Assembly (NCBI GenBank): GCA_016839845.1
Contig: JAEOTL010000123.1
Span: 1 to 17,769 of the forward strand
Reading direction: 5' to 3'
Length of the DNA: 17,769 nucleotides
Source: Promethearchaeota archaeon
GTDB taxonomy: Archaea; Asgardarchaeota; Lokiarchaeia; Sigynarchaeales; SOKP01
The notes below the pieces were generated by a model. The model saw nothing but the letters and a program-made list of their open reading frames with translations, had not been told where the DNA came from and made no database searches. A program made the position numbers and the translations under genes. This document shows, piece by piece, positions 1 through 6,678 of this stretch (position 1 is the first letter of the stretch; every line of letters begins with the position of its first letter).

Positions 1-800
1 CTATTTTTTCTTTAAAATCACTTAAATATTTAGATTTAAGTCATAATAGTATCAATACTATATCGGATAGTTTTCATCATCTAGAATCTTTAGAGTATGT
101 AAATTTAAATTATAATCAATTAAGAGAACTTCCAAAGTCAATAGGGTCATTATCCAAACTAAAAGTTTTAAATTTGGACCAGAACCGGTTAAGAACCCTT
201 CCTCCTTCTCTAGGAAATTTAACTTCTCTGGAAGTCTTAAATTTGCATGGAAACCAATTAGATAGAGTTCCATCATCTTTAGAAGGACTTTCCGCGCTCG
301 AATCATTAAATGTGGGATTAAACGATCTGAAAACGTTTCCACAGTGGATTGAGCAATTAACCTCCTTAAAAAAATTGAGTTTGGGGGGTAATAAAGAACT
401 CCATGATATTAGGTCTTGGATTGAGTTTCTACCTTCAATTAAAGAGTTGAACCTTTATGATAATGATATAAACGAATTACCCGAGTCTCTTGGGACGATT
501 GATTCTTTAGAGGTGTTGATTTTACCAAACAATCATATCTCAATATTACCAGCATCATTTCAAAATTTAAAATCTCTCAAACAGCTTGATTTGAGTTGGA
601 ATAATATTACTACCCTCCCAGAATGGATAAATTCACTTGAATCTCTTGAAGAAATCAATTTGAGAGGAAATAAATTATCCAATATTCCCCACTCTCTAAA
701 TTCTTTACGAAATCTTAAGATTCTGAACATTTCTCTCAACAAAGTAATTATTTATCCCCCCAAAGATTTAGAAAAGAAGGGAATCCAAATTATATATTAG
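1..800 (+). CDS. Leucine-rich-repeat protein, C-terminal part (5' end outside window)
   Basis: The frame is open from base 3 to a TAG stop at 798-800, giving about 265 residues. All of it is tandem leucine-rich repeats: about 11 copies of roughly 23 residues with the pattern LxxLxxLxLxxNxLxxLPxS, the plant/Roco-like subclass. One copy has an extra residue. The chain closes with a PPKDLEKKG-like cap typical of the end of this repeat class, so the C-terminus looks complete. Such arrays form curved solenoids that bind protein partners. No catalytic domain, signal peptide or membrane segment lies in the visible part. A TTG at 174 could be taken as a start, but it sits inside a repeat and the repeats continue in frame back to the window edge, so it is not the start. 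The stop codon overlaps the stop of the opposing hydrolase gene. The domain upstream of the repeats is unknown; a GTPase or kinase is possible but unseen. Confidence 0.9.
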   Translation, partial: IFSLKSLKYLDLSHNSINTISDSFHHLESLEYVNLNYNQLRELPKSIGSLSKLKVLNLDQNRLRTLPPSLGNLTSLEVLNLHGNQLDRVPSSLEGLSALESLNVGLNDLKTFPQWIEQLTSLKKLSLGGNKELHDIRSWIEFLPSIKELNLYDNDINELPESLGTIDSLEVLILPNNHISILPASFQNLKSLKQLDLSWNNITTLPEWINSLESLEEINLRGNKLSNIPHSLNSLRNLKILNISLNKVIIYPPKDLEKKGIQIIY

Positions 801-1564
801 CTTAAATCTTCTAAAAACTGCTCTAATATCCGGTTAAATATATCAGGAGCCTCATATTGAGGTGAATGCCCTACATGTTCAATAACTTGAATCTTATTTC
901 TCCAAAGTGTCGGAATAGGGATATCAATAAGATAATTTAGATTAATAAGTTTGTCTTGGGCTCCATGGATAATAGCTAAAGGTATTTTTAGATTTTTGAC
1001 AATATCTATTTCATCTTCGTAGTTATTTTTTGCTGTATTTCGTATTAGAAACCTTCTTGCATTAGGATCTGTACTATTAAAATCATCCACAAAAAACTGA
1101 GGAACTTCAACTCCTTCTAATACTAATAATGAGGGTTCTAATCTATGGTCTAAAAAAGCTTGGTTAATCGCTGGGGGGATTCCTAAAGGAGGGGTTCCGA
1201 AGATAAGGATACCTATAATATTGGGAGATTTTGTACTTACTTCAAGGGCAATATGCCCTCCTAGACTATGACCAACAAGTACTACTTGTGAAAGATTTAA
1301 AAGATCTATTAACTCTGAGATTAGATTACCATACCCTGTCAAACTATAGGAATTTCTAGGATCTTCAAATGGAAGAGAATCCCCATGTCCCGGGAGATCA
1401 ACAGCAACGACATGATATTTTGACACTATTGGTTCCACAAATTGTTTTGCAAAAGATTTGCTTGATAACGAATTACCATGGATCAATAACACATCTAGAC
1501 CATCACCTTCACTTTCACAAACCGCGATCTTGATATTACCAACATTAACAGTCTTTTTTTTCAT
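797..1564 (-). CDS. Alpha/beta-hydrolase fold protein (esterase/lipase-like)
   Basis: A 255-residue cytosolic protein of the alpha/beta-hydrolase superfamily. Numbered from the chosen start, it shows the oxyanion-loop HGNS at 29-32, DLPGHGDS at 56-63, the nucleophile elbow GHSLGG with Ser100, the acid Asp204 in HGAQD and the catalytic His233 in VGHSP. The triad is complete and the length is normal for the family. There is no signal peptide. The substrate cannot be read from sequence; esterase, lactonase or C-C hydrolase all fit. Start choice: TTG (1585), ATG (1573) and ATG (1564) are in frame. The GAGAGG ribosome-binding match lies about 11 bases before the ATG at 1564 and only 2 before the one at 1573, so 1564 is preferred but not certain. 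It is the last of three minus-strand genes and overlaps the convergent LRR stop by three bases. Confidence 0.9.
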   Translation of the reverse strand: MKKKTVNVGNIKIAVCESEGDGLDVLLIHGNSLSSKSFAKQFVEPIVSKYHVVAVDLPGHGDSLPFEDPRNSYSLTGYGNLISELIDLLNLSQVVLVGHSLGGHIALEVSTKSPNIIGILIFGTPPLGIPPAINQAFLDHRLEPSLLVLEGVEVPQFFVDDFNSTDPNARRFLIRNTAKNNYEDEIDIVKNLKIPLAIIHGAQDKLINLNYLIDIPIPTLWRNKIQVIEHVGHSPQYEAPDIFNRILEQFLEDLS

Positions 1565-1641
1565 ATCTCTCATTTCCTCTCTCAAGAGTATTCAAATTTG
1601 GGTTGTAAAAAAGATAGCACAGTTAATAAAATTTTTTGCTT

Positions 1642-2232
1642 TTATTCCCTTCGTTTAGGGAAAAACATTCCAGTTTTAGTTTTATATTCAATGTAAGGCG
1701 TCCCATATCTTATCACTAAATCTTTCTCTTCTGCTTTACAAAACCAATAAAATATAGGAAACCAGACAATTGAATATAGAAAAAGAAAGGGGGAATTTAG
1801 AAACAGGGAAACTGCTAACCATATAAAACTCTCACCGAGAGCTTGAGGATGACGTATTTTCAAATATATGCCCTTATATAAAGTATGCTCCTTATCTGGG
1901 AAAAGTGCTTCCCTCCCAGCATCTTTTACACCTTTTAAACAAACATAGGCACTTGGAATCAAAATACAAAGAGCAAGAATAACAGATATTGAATAATCCC
2001 ATATAAAAGATTGGGGGAATACAAAAGGGGCAGGTAATACAAAATAAAATACGTAATTCATGACAGTAATTAATTCAAACCCACTAGCAATAATTCGATA
2101 ATAAGCACATATTTTATATGCTTTTGGGCCGATTTTCTGTGCTAATTTTGCGGGAAATACACTCCTAATGTAAAAAATAGACATTCCAATAGTTGAAGTA
2201 ATAAGGAGAATCAGATTAATCCAATTTAACAT
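1642..2232 (-). CDS. Isoprenylcysteine carboxyl methyltransferase-like membrane protein (ICMT/PEMT superfamily)
   Basis: A 196-residue integral membrane protein with about five hydrophobic segments, at roughly 4-24, 50-72, 78-100, 130-150 and 148-166 (the last two possibly one hairpin). The C-terminal signature of the ICMT/phospholipid methyltransferase superfamily is clear: GIYLKIRHPQALGE with RHP at 127-129, then EEKDLVIRYGTPYIEYKTKT with the Glu pair at 168-169. In the family this region binds S-adenosylmethionine at the membrane face. The substrate is unknown; a prenylated cysteine, a lipid or another hydrophobic acceptor are all possible. It starts with ATG and lies 46 bases downstream of the MBL-fold gene on the same strand, followed after the 3' end by the hydrolase gene, so the three may be co-transcribed. 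No prenylation substrate with a CaaX end is seen in the window. Confidence 0.78.
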   Translation of the reverse strand: MLNWINLILLITSTIGMSIFYIRSVFPAKLAQKIGPKAYKICAYYRIIASGFELITVMNYVFYFVLPAPFVFPQSFIWDYSISVILALCILIPSAYVCLKGVKDAGREALFPDKEHTLYKGIYLKIRHPQALGESFIWLAVSLFLNSPFLFLYSIVWFPIFYWFCKAEEKDLVIRYGTPYIEYKTKTGMFFPKRRE

Positions 2233-2278
2233 TAATATAAATATAGACTAGGTTGTGAATAAAGTTTAGTTCCGTTAT

Positions 2279-3307
2279 TTAACTAAAATATAGTATTTTA
2301 CCATTTTTTTTCATGGTCTTTACCTTATTCTGCTGTTCAAGTAATTTTAAGTGTGCCAGAGTCTCGGAAAGTGCTAAATAGGAATTAGTTTCGTCAAGGT
2401 CCTCTCCAAAATGCAGTCGAGAGATTTTTAGTGGTGTAAGTGGCTTGTTCTTTATAACTCCAGAAATTTCAGCTAATCTGTTTTTATGATGCTCCTTAAT
2501 TTCTGAAATTCGCTTATGAGGATCGTAGATGATGTCCTGATGAGCGGGAAATATAATTTTTGGATTAAGTTCATCGATCTTATCCAACGATATTAGATAG
2601 TGCTTCAGAATGTTCTCAAATCCATACTCTGGGTATTGTTCTGTGAGAAACTTTGGAATAACGTAATTCCCGATATGTGGTGTAATTCTAGACAATATAT
2701 GATCACCACAGAATAGATATCGCTTCTCTCTATGGAATAAGCATATATGACCAAAACTATGACCTGGGGTCCAAATCACTTCTAAGCCATCTAGAATTAC
2801 ATCCCTATCATGCAAAACAATATCAGGCTCTTGATATTGACGTTGTTTAGGCCAAAAACTTAGGAATTGTACTACTTTTCTGGATTGCTTTTTATTAAAT
2901 CCATACCTTATCATTTGATCGGCGATTTTTTGAGCTTCTGCTTCGATTTTAATATAATTTCCCTCTTTAGTTTCCCACTCCAATGTTTTTGCAGTTATTT
3001 CACTCATAAGAATTTTAATGTTCGGATTTTCACGTTTAAAAAGGGGTGCTAATCCAACATGATCCGTGTGGTTATGAGAAATAAAACAATAATCAATATC
3101 AAGTATTGATAAATTGAGTTTCTTAAGAGCGGAAAAAAAAAGTTCTCCCCAATTTGCCATATTAAACCCTGAATCAAAAAGCAATCTCTTTCCTTTATGC
3201 TCAAAGAAATAAATGCTTATATATTGTAGCGACCATGGTACATCTACTTTTATTCTATAAACATCATCAACCTGTTCAATGTCAAAATCAAACGTACTTT
3301 TAAACAA
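2279..3307 (-). CDS. Metallo-beta-lactamase-fold hydrolase with C-terminal helical extension
   Basis: A 342-residue protein with a complete binuclear metal-site set: DSG at 45-47, HNHTDH at 78-83, PGHSFGH with His183, CGDH with Asp202 and His203, and FPAH with His256. This places it among hydrolytic MBL-fold enzymes related to glyoxalase II and LACTB2. About 85 residues follow the last metal ligand, helical in character and ending in ETLAHLKLLEQQNKV, which resembles the winged-helix-like C-terminus of LACTB2-type proteins. The substrate is not evident. The start is TTG: an in-frame stop lies five codons upstream, the next Met is residue 50 (past the beginning of the fold), and AGAG sits about 8 bases before the TTG. 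It is transcribed away from the membrane-protein gene at 3470, with a 162-base divergent intergenic region between them. Confidence 0.88.
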   Translation of the reverse strand: MFKSTFDFDIEQVDDVYRIKVDVPWSLQYISIYFFEHKGKRLLFDSGFNMANWGELFFSALKKLNLSILDIDYCFISHNHTDHVGLAPLFKRENPNIKILMSEITAKTLEWETKEGNYIKIEAEAQKIADQMIRYGFNKKQSRKVVQFLSFWPKQRQYQEPDIVLHDRDVILDGLEVIWTPGHSFGHICLFHREKRYLFCGDHILSRITPHIGNYVIPKFLTEQYPEYGFENILKHYLISLDKIDELNPKIIFPAHQDIIYDPHKRISEIKEHHKNRLAEISGVIKNKPLTPLKISRLHFGEDLDETNSYLALSETLAHLKLLEQQNKVKTMKKNGKILYFS

Positions 3308-3412
3308 TTGTAAAAGCTCTTAATAGTAGTAATAACGAAAATTAAGCTACGATTTTTTAGTTTTGCATTTACGAAACAGACCTTTCAGTCGTTATTCTAT
3401 TGGTAGAAAATG

Positions 3413-3420
3413 TTATAAAG
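3413..3420 (+). promoter_or_regulatory. Likely TATA box for the 3470 membrane-protein gene
   Basis: TTATAAAG lies about 53 bases upstream of the first ATG. An archaeal transcription start about 25 bases downstream would give a short leader of roughly 25 bases. No strong ribosome-binding sequence precedes the ATG. Confidence 0.45.
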
Positions 3421-3469
3421 ATAAAGTTTGATATTCTTCTTACAGATTTTCATAAATTCCAACTGAAAG

Positions 3470-4954
3470 ATGATGTACATTATGGAACAAAAACGTGAAA
3501 AAGATTTATCAGCAATTCGTAAGAAGGAAAAATTTCAAGGAAAGATGATTAGTTACATCTCCAAAATAGGGAAGTTGCTCCTCTTCGTTCTCCCTATTGT
3601 ATTGGTAATTATTACTATACTTACACTGCTTGCCCCCCTAACTTTCTGGATGACCATTATATTCTATGTGATTTTAGGGATCTACTTCTTTAATTCAATT
3701 ATGTTGCTACTTGGCGCAAATTCTACGCAAACTTCCCTTAAATTAAGGTTAAAATTTGAACGAACACGAGGAAGACCAATTGATAGCTTGGATGGATTTG
3801 ATTTATTATCTAGTAATGTCAAAAGAGTAACAAATTTGCTTAAAATTATTTCATTAATATGCTTTGTTGCACTTGTCCTCTTTCTAGTAATGTTATTTCT
3901 AGGAGATCTAAACCTGGGCTTTGCAGCAGCTGGATTTTCACTTGTAGGTTTTGGTTTAGCTATACTTATCAGGAGTTTAAATCTTAATATCCATGATGTG
4001 AATGGTTTACAGGACTTTTATAAGCCAACAACACATCAAATATTCCTGGACAATTTCTTCGCCGAGATACTCTCAAATCACCTAGACCCCGTTACATTTC
4101 TTAAATGGGACGAATATTTGGCAGGAATAACACAAATTCTCACCACTAACTTCATGCAAAAAGTCAGAGAGCAAGAAGCTGAAGAACTGCCGATAACGTT
4201 TGCCATTGAAAGAATACTTTTTTTGTATTATTTAAAGTATCAAGAAGTGCTAACAGAACAACAGTTTATCCAAGAATTAAAGGAAGTTATTGATGTTGAC
4301 TCAGAGGTTTTTGATATTAATAAGGGATTACTGATCGAAGGATTTTGGTATTTTTCATCTCGTGACATTTGTAAGTTATTTAACTACATCAAAAAGTTTA
4401 ACCCCGGATTCTTTAATGTGATAGATAGGTTGCAATTAGAGCTTGCTGATAATATTGAGCGTGTGTCAATTGACCCTATTTATATGGACTCAACTGCACA
4501 AGAGCTAGTCTACTTAAATAGCGAGTTGAATATTTTTTGTTTCCTATACAACAATTCTCCAGAATCCAAGAAGTATGCAATCAAAGTAAATGCTCCTGGA
4601 TTCGAACCAAGTAAACTAAAACTAGATATTGAGGTCGAAGGCCGTGGAAACTTTCTTATTCCTAGTTCCTCTATCCCTCTTATATCGTCTCAAGGGAGGG
4701 ATATAGTTGGGACTTTATCTTCAATGTTAGAGAACGGAGATACTGCTTGGCTGACGTTAGAGCCAAGGGAAACTGGAGTGCAAACTATCCAAATATTTCT
4801 GTTATCTGAGGATGGAACGATTATCGAAGGAAAAACCCGAGCAGTGAAAGTGACTAAGAACTTCAAAGACTACATTAAAAAACTTAGCTCTTTAGGTAGC
4901 CTTCTCGGAGGGATAGCTGTTCCCCTAGCAAGAATATTACCCTCGCTATTGTGA
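3470..4954 (+). CDS. Unrecognised four-helix membrane protein with large soluble C-terminal region
   Basis: A 494-residue protein that I do not recognise. A lysine-rich N-terminus (about 1-30) precedes two hydrophobic helices (about 33-55 and 58-82). A basic loop of about 40 residues follows, then two more helices (about 122-143 and 147-168). Residues 170-340 look helical and soluble. Residues about 345-460 alternate in beta-strand fashion (LNIFCFLYNN, YAIKVNAPGF, TAWLTLEPRE, QTIQIFLL), suggesting an immunoglobulin-like or CARDB-like sandwich. The last 25 residues are hydrophobic and glycine-rich (LGSLLGGIAVPLARILP) and could be an amphipathic or membrane-contacting helix. By positive charges the N-terminus is probably cytoplasmic. 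ATG codons occur at 3470, 3473 and 3482 and I cannot separate them. The gene stands alone, followed by a long T-tract. Function unknown. Confidence 0.8.
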   Translation: MMYIMEQKREKDLSAIRKKEKFQGKMISYISKIGKLLLFVLPIVLVIITILTLLAPLTFWMTIIFYVILGIYFFNSIMLLLGANSTQTSLKLRLKFERTRGRPIDSLDGFDLLSSNVKRVTNLLKIISLICFVALVLFLVMLFLGDLNLGFAAAGFSLVGFGLAILIRSLNLNIHDVNGLQDFYKPTTHQIFLDNFFAEILSNHLDPVTFLKWDEYLAGITQILTTNFMQKVREQEAEELPITFAIERILFLYYLKYQEVLTEQQFIQELKEVIDVDSEVFDINKGLLIEGFWYFSSRDICKLFNYIKKFNPGFFNVIDRLQLELADNIERVSIDPIYMDSTAQELVYLNSELNIFCFLYNNSPESKKYAIKVNAPGFEPSKLKLDIEVEGRGNFLIPSSSIPLISSQGRDIVGTLSSMLENGDTAWLTLEPRETGVQTIQIFLLSEDGTIIEGKTRAVKVTKNFKDYIKKLSSLGSLLGGIAVPLARILPSLL

Positions 4955-4963
4955 TAATTGACC

Positions 4964-4991
4964 TTTTTTTTTTATTTCTTTTTTTTTTTTT
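4964..4991 (+). terminator. Long T-tract terminator
   Basis: About 28 bases, nearly all T, interrupted only by an A and a C, begin 9 bases after the stop codon of the membrane-protein gene. Archaeal RNA polymerase terminates at such T-runs without needing a hairpin, and none is seen here. Confidence 0.7.
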
Positions 4992-5032
4992 ATTACATTC
5001 TAAGGGATTTCATTTAGAATATTACTAAAAAC

Positions 5033-5040
5033 TTTAAAAA
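5033..5040 (+). promoter_or_regulatory. Likely TATA box of the flavoprotein gene (leaderless)
   Basis: TTTAAAAA is centred about 26 bases upstream of the ATG at 5063, placing the predicted transcription start at or next to the start codon. No ribosome-binding sequence precedes this ATG, which fits a leaderless mRNA. Confidence 0.4.
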
Positions 5041-5062
5041 TGATATAGACAAAAATGAACTT

Positions 5063-6589
5063 ATGGAAACGTATGACTTTGTGGTTATAGGAAGCGGGGC
5101 AGGGTTAAGTATCTTGAATGTAGGTCTTCAAGCAGGATTAAAATGTGCACTTGTTGAGGAGTCTAAATTAGGTGGTACATGTTTGACTCGGGGTTGCATT
5201 CCCTCAAAAGTATTAGTCCATCCTGCTGATTTAATTCGAGAAGCTCAACACGCTTCTAAAGTAGGTGTTAACTTCACGATTGATAAAATCGACTGGGGAT
5301 TAATTGGGAAAAGAATGTGGGCTCAGATTGATGAGAGTAAGGGGATGGAAGAAGGGTTGTCTAATGTCCCAAAATTAACTCTTTATCGAGGAATTGGAGA
5401 ATTTACTGGAGAGTACGAGATGGAAGTAAGATCTTCGGATGGAAGGGAAAGCCTCGGAAGATTTAAGGGTGACAAATTCGTATTAGCTTGTGGTGCTCGT
5501 TCTTTCATTCCTTCTATTGAAGGATTAGAGGAAGTTGGGTATGTAACAAATAGAAGCTTTTTTGGAGAAAAATTCCCTAAACAACCTTGGGAAAGTTTAA
5601 TTATAATCGGAGGTGGAGTAATAGCTGCTGAATTTGCTCATATTTTCTCTGCGTTTGGTACAGACGTAACAATATTAGAAATGCTACCGCGTTTAATTAC
5701 AACAGAAGAGCCAGAGATAAGTCATTTTGTAGAACAAAATTTTAATCGATATATGAAAGTCCTCACAAACCATAAGGCAATTAAAGCGAAATCTAAGAAG
5801 AAAGAGAAAATAATCATAGCGCAAAATATGGAAACAGGGAAAGAAGTTGAAGTTTCTGCTGAAGAAATATTCGTTGCTGCTGGTAGACGCTCAAATGCTG
5901 ATTTGCTTAAAGTAGAAAAGACCGGGGTAGAGGTTGATGAGAGAGGATGGGTAAAAACTAACAAGCATTTAGAAACCAGTAAAAAAAACATTTGGTGTAT
6001 TGGTGATCTAAATGGACTTTATCAATTTCGACACAAAGCTAATTACGAGGCAGAAATTTGTGTTAATAATATTTTTGGCCCTGAAGACCAAAAGAAGAAG
6101 GTTGATTATTCATCAGTCCCGTGGGCGATTTTCACATACCCTCAAGTGGGCCATGTAGGCATGACTCAAGACGAAGCAATTAAGAAAGGACATGAAATCT
6201 ACGTCGCAATAAAAAACTATTCAACAGTAGCGAAAGGTTTTGCAATGGGATATGAAACCGGGGATGAGGACGATGGATTTTTTAAATTAATTGTTGACAA
6301 ATCATATCAAATTTTAGGCGCTCACGCCGTTGGTCCCCATGCTGCTGTTCTGGTACAACCTTTTGTATATTTGATGAATTCTGGCTTTACTTGCGAATTA
6401 CCACAAACAGATGACCTATTAAATATTCCGAAAGTAGATCGTGCTTGTCCAGAAGCAGGCTCCTTTATGCCAATATATAAATCCATGGTTATACACCCCT
6501 CTCTTAATGAGGTTGCAGGCTGGGCACTTGGGAATTTACGTCCGGTTAATATCAAAATGGAACATCATGATCACCAACATGAACATTAA
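5063..6589 (+). CDS. Dihydrolipoamide dehydrogenase-family flavoprotein with His-rich C-terminal tail
   Basis: A 508-residue pyridine nucleotide-disulfide oxidoreductase. In order: FAD dinucleotide fold GSGAG at 10-14; the redox-active disulfide GGTCLTRGCIPSK with Cys40 and Cys45; the NAD(P)-binding GGGVIAAEFA at 183-192; the second FAD motif CIGDLNG near 315; and a dimerisation domain ending in IHPSLNE with the His478/Glu483 catalytic pair. All parts needed for dithiol/disulfide transfer to NAD(P) are present. It is 35-45 residues longer than classical lipoamide dehydrogenases. The extra length is an insertion just before the HPxLxE motif (YLMNSGF to FMPIYKSM) and the tail EHHDHQHEH, a likely metal-binding sequence. 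No lipoyl-carrying complex genes are adjacent, so the natural disulfide substrate is open. Mercuric reductase is unlikely because the N-terminal metal domain and C-terminal Cys pair are absent. Confidence 0.9.
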   Translation: METYDFVVIGSGAGLSILNVGLQAGLKCALVEESKLGGTCLTRGCIPSKVLVHPADLIREAQHASKVGVNFTIDKIDWGLIGKRMWAQIDESKGMEEGLSNVPKLTLYRGIGEFTGEYEMEVRSSDGRESLGRFKGDKFVLACGARSFIPSIEGLEEVGYVTNRSFFGEKFPKQPWESLIIIGGGVIAAEFAHIFSAFGTDVTILEMLPRLITTEEPEISHFVEQNFNRYMKVLTNHKAIKAKSKKKEKIIIAQNMETGKEVEVSAEEIFVAAGRRSNADLLKVEKTGVEVDERGWVKTNKHLETSKKNIWCIGDLNGLYQFRHKANYEAEICVNNIFGPEDQKKKVDYSSVPWAIFTYPQVGHVGMTQDEAIKKGHEIYVAIKNYSTVAKGFAMGYETGDEDDGFFKLIVDKSYQILGAHAVGPHAAVLVQPFVYLMNSGFTCELPQTDDLLNIPKVDRACPEAGSFMPIYKSMVIHPSLNEVAGWALGNLRPVNIKMEHHDHQHEH

Positions 6590-6604
6590 ATAGAAGGAGA
6601 AACG

Positions 6605-6623
6605 TTTTTTTTATTTTCTTTTT
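6605..6623 (+). terminator. T-tract terminator after flavoprotein gene
   Basis: A run of 19 bases, all T except one A and one C, starts 15 bases after the stop codon. It fits archaeal T-run termination and separates this gene from the methyltransferase. Confidence 0.6.
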
Positions 6624-6647
6624 ACCTCTTATGTCTGTACCATCAAG

Positions 6648-6653
6648 TATATA
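6648..6653 (+). promoter_or_regulatory. TATA box of the methyltransferase gene
   Basis: TATATA is centred about 28 bases before the GTG start at 6679. The predicted transcription start coincides with the GTG, supporting both the start choice and leaderless translation. Confidence 0.5.
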
Positions 6654-6678
6654 GACTCTTAAACTAATAATTAGATCA

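Noticed and set aside
174..176. TTG as the start of the LRR protein
   Set aside because: The repeat pattern continues without break upstream to the window edge, so this codon is an ordinary leucine of a repeat.
4964..4991. T-tract as an assembly or sequencing artefact
   Set aside because: Similar T-rich runs follow other genes here (6605-6623 and 12948-12958), so it fits normal archaeal termination, though its exact length may be uncertain.
5063..6589. Mercuric reductase
   Set aside because: No N-terminal heavy-metal domain and no C-terminal cysteine pair; the His-Glu pair of lipoamide dehydrogenase-type enzymes is present instead.
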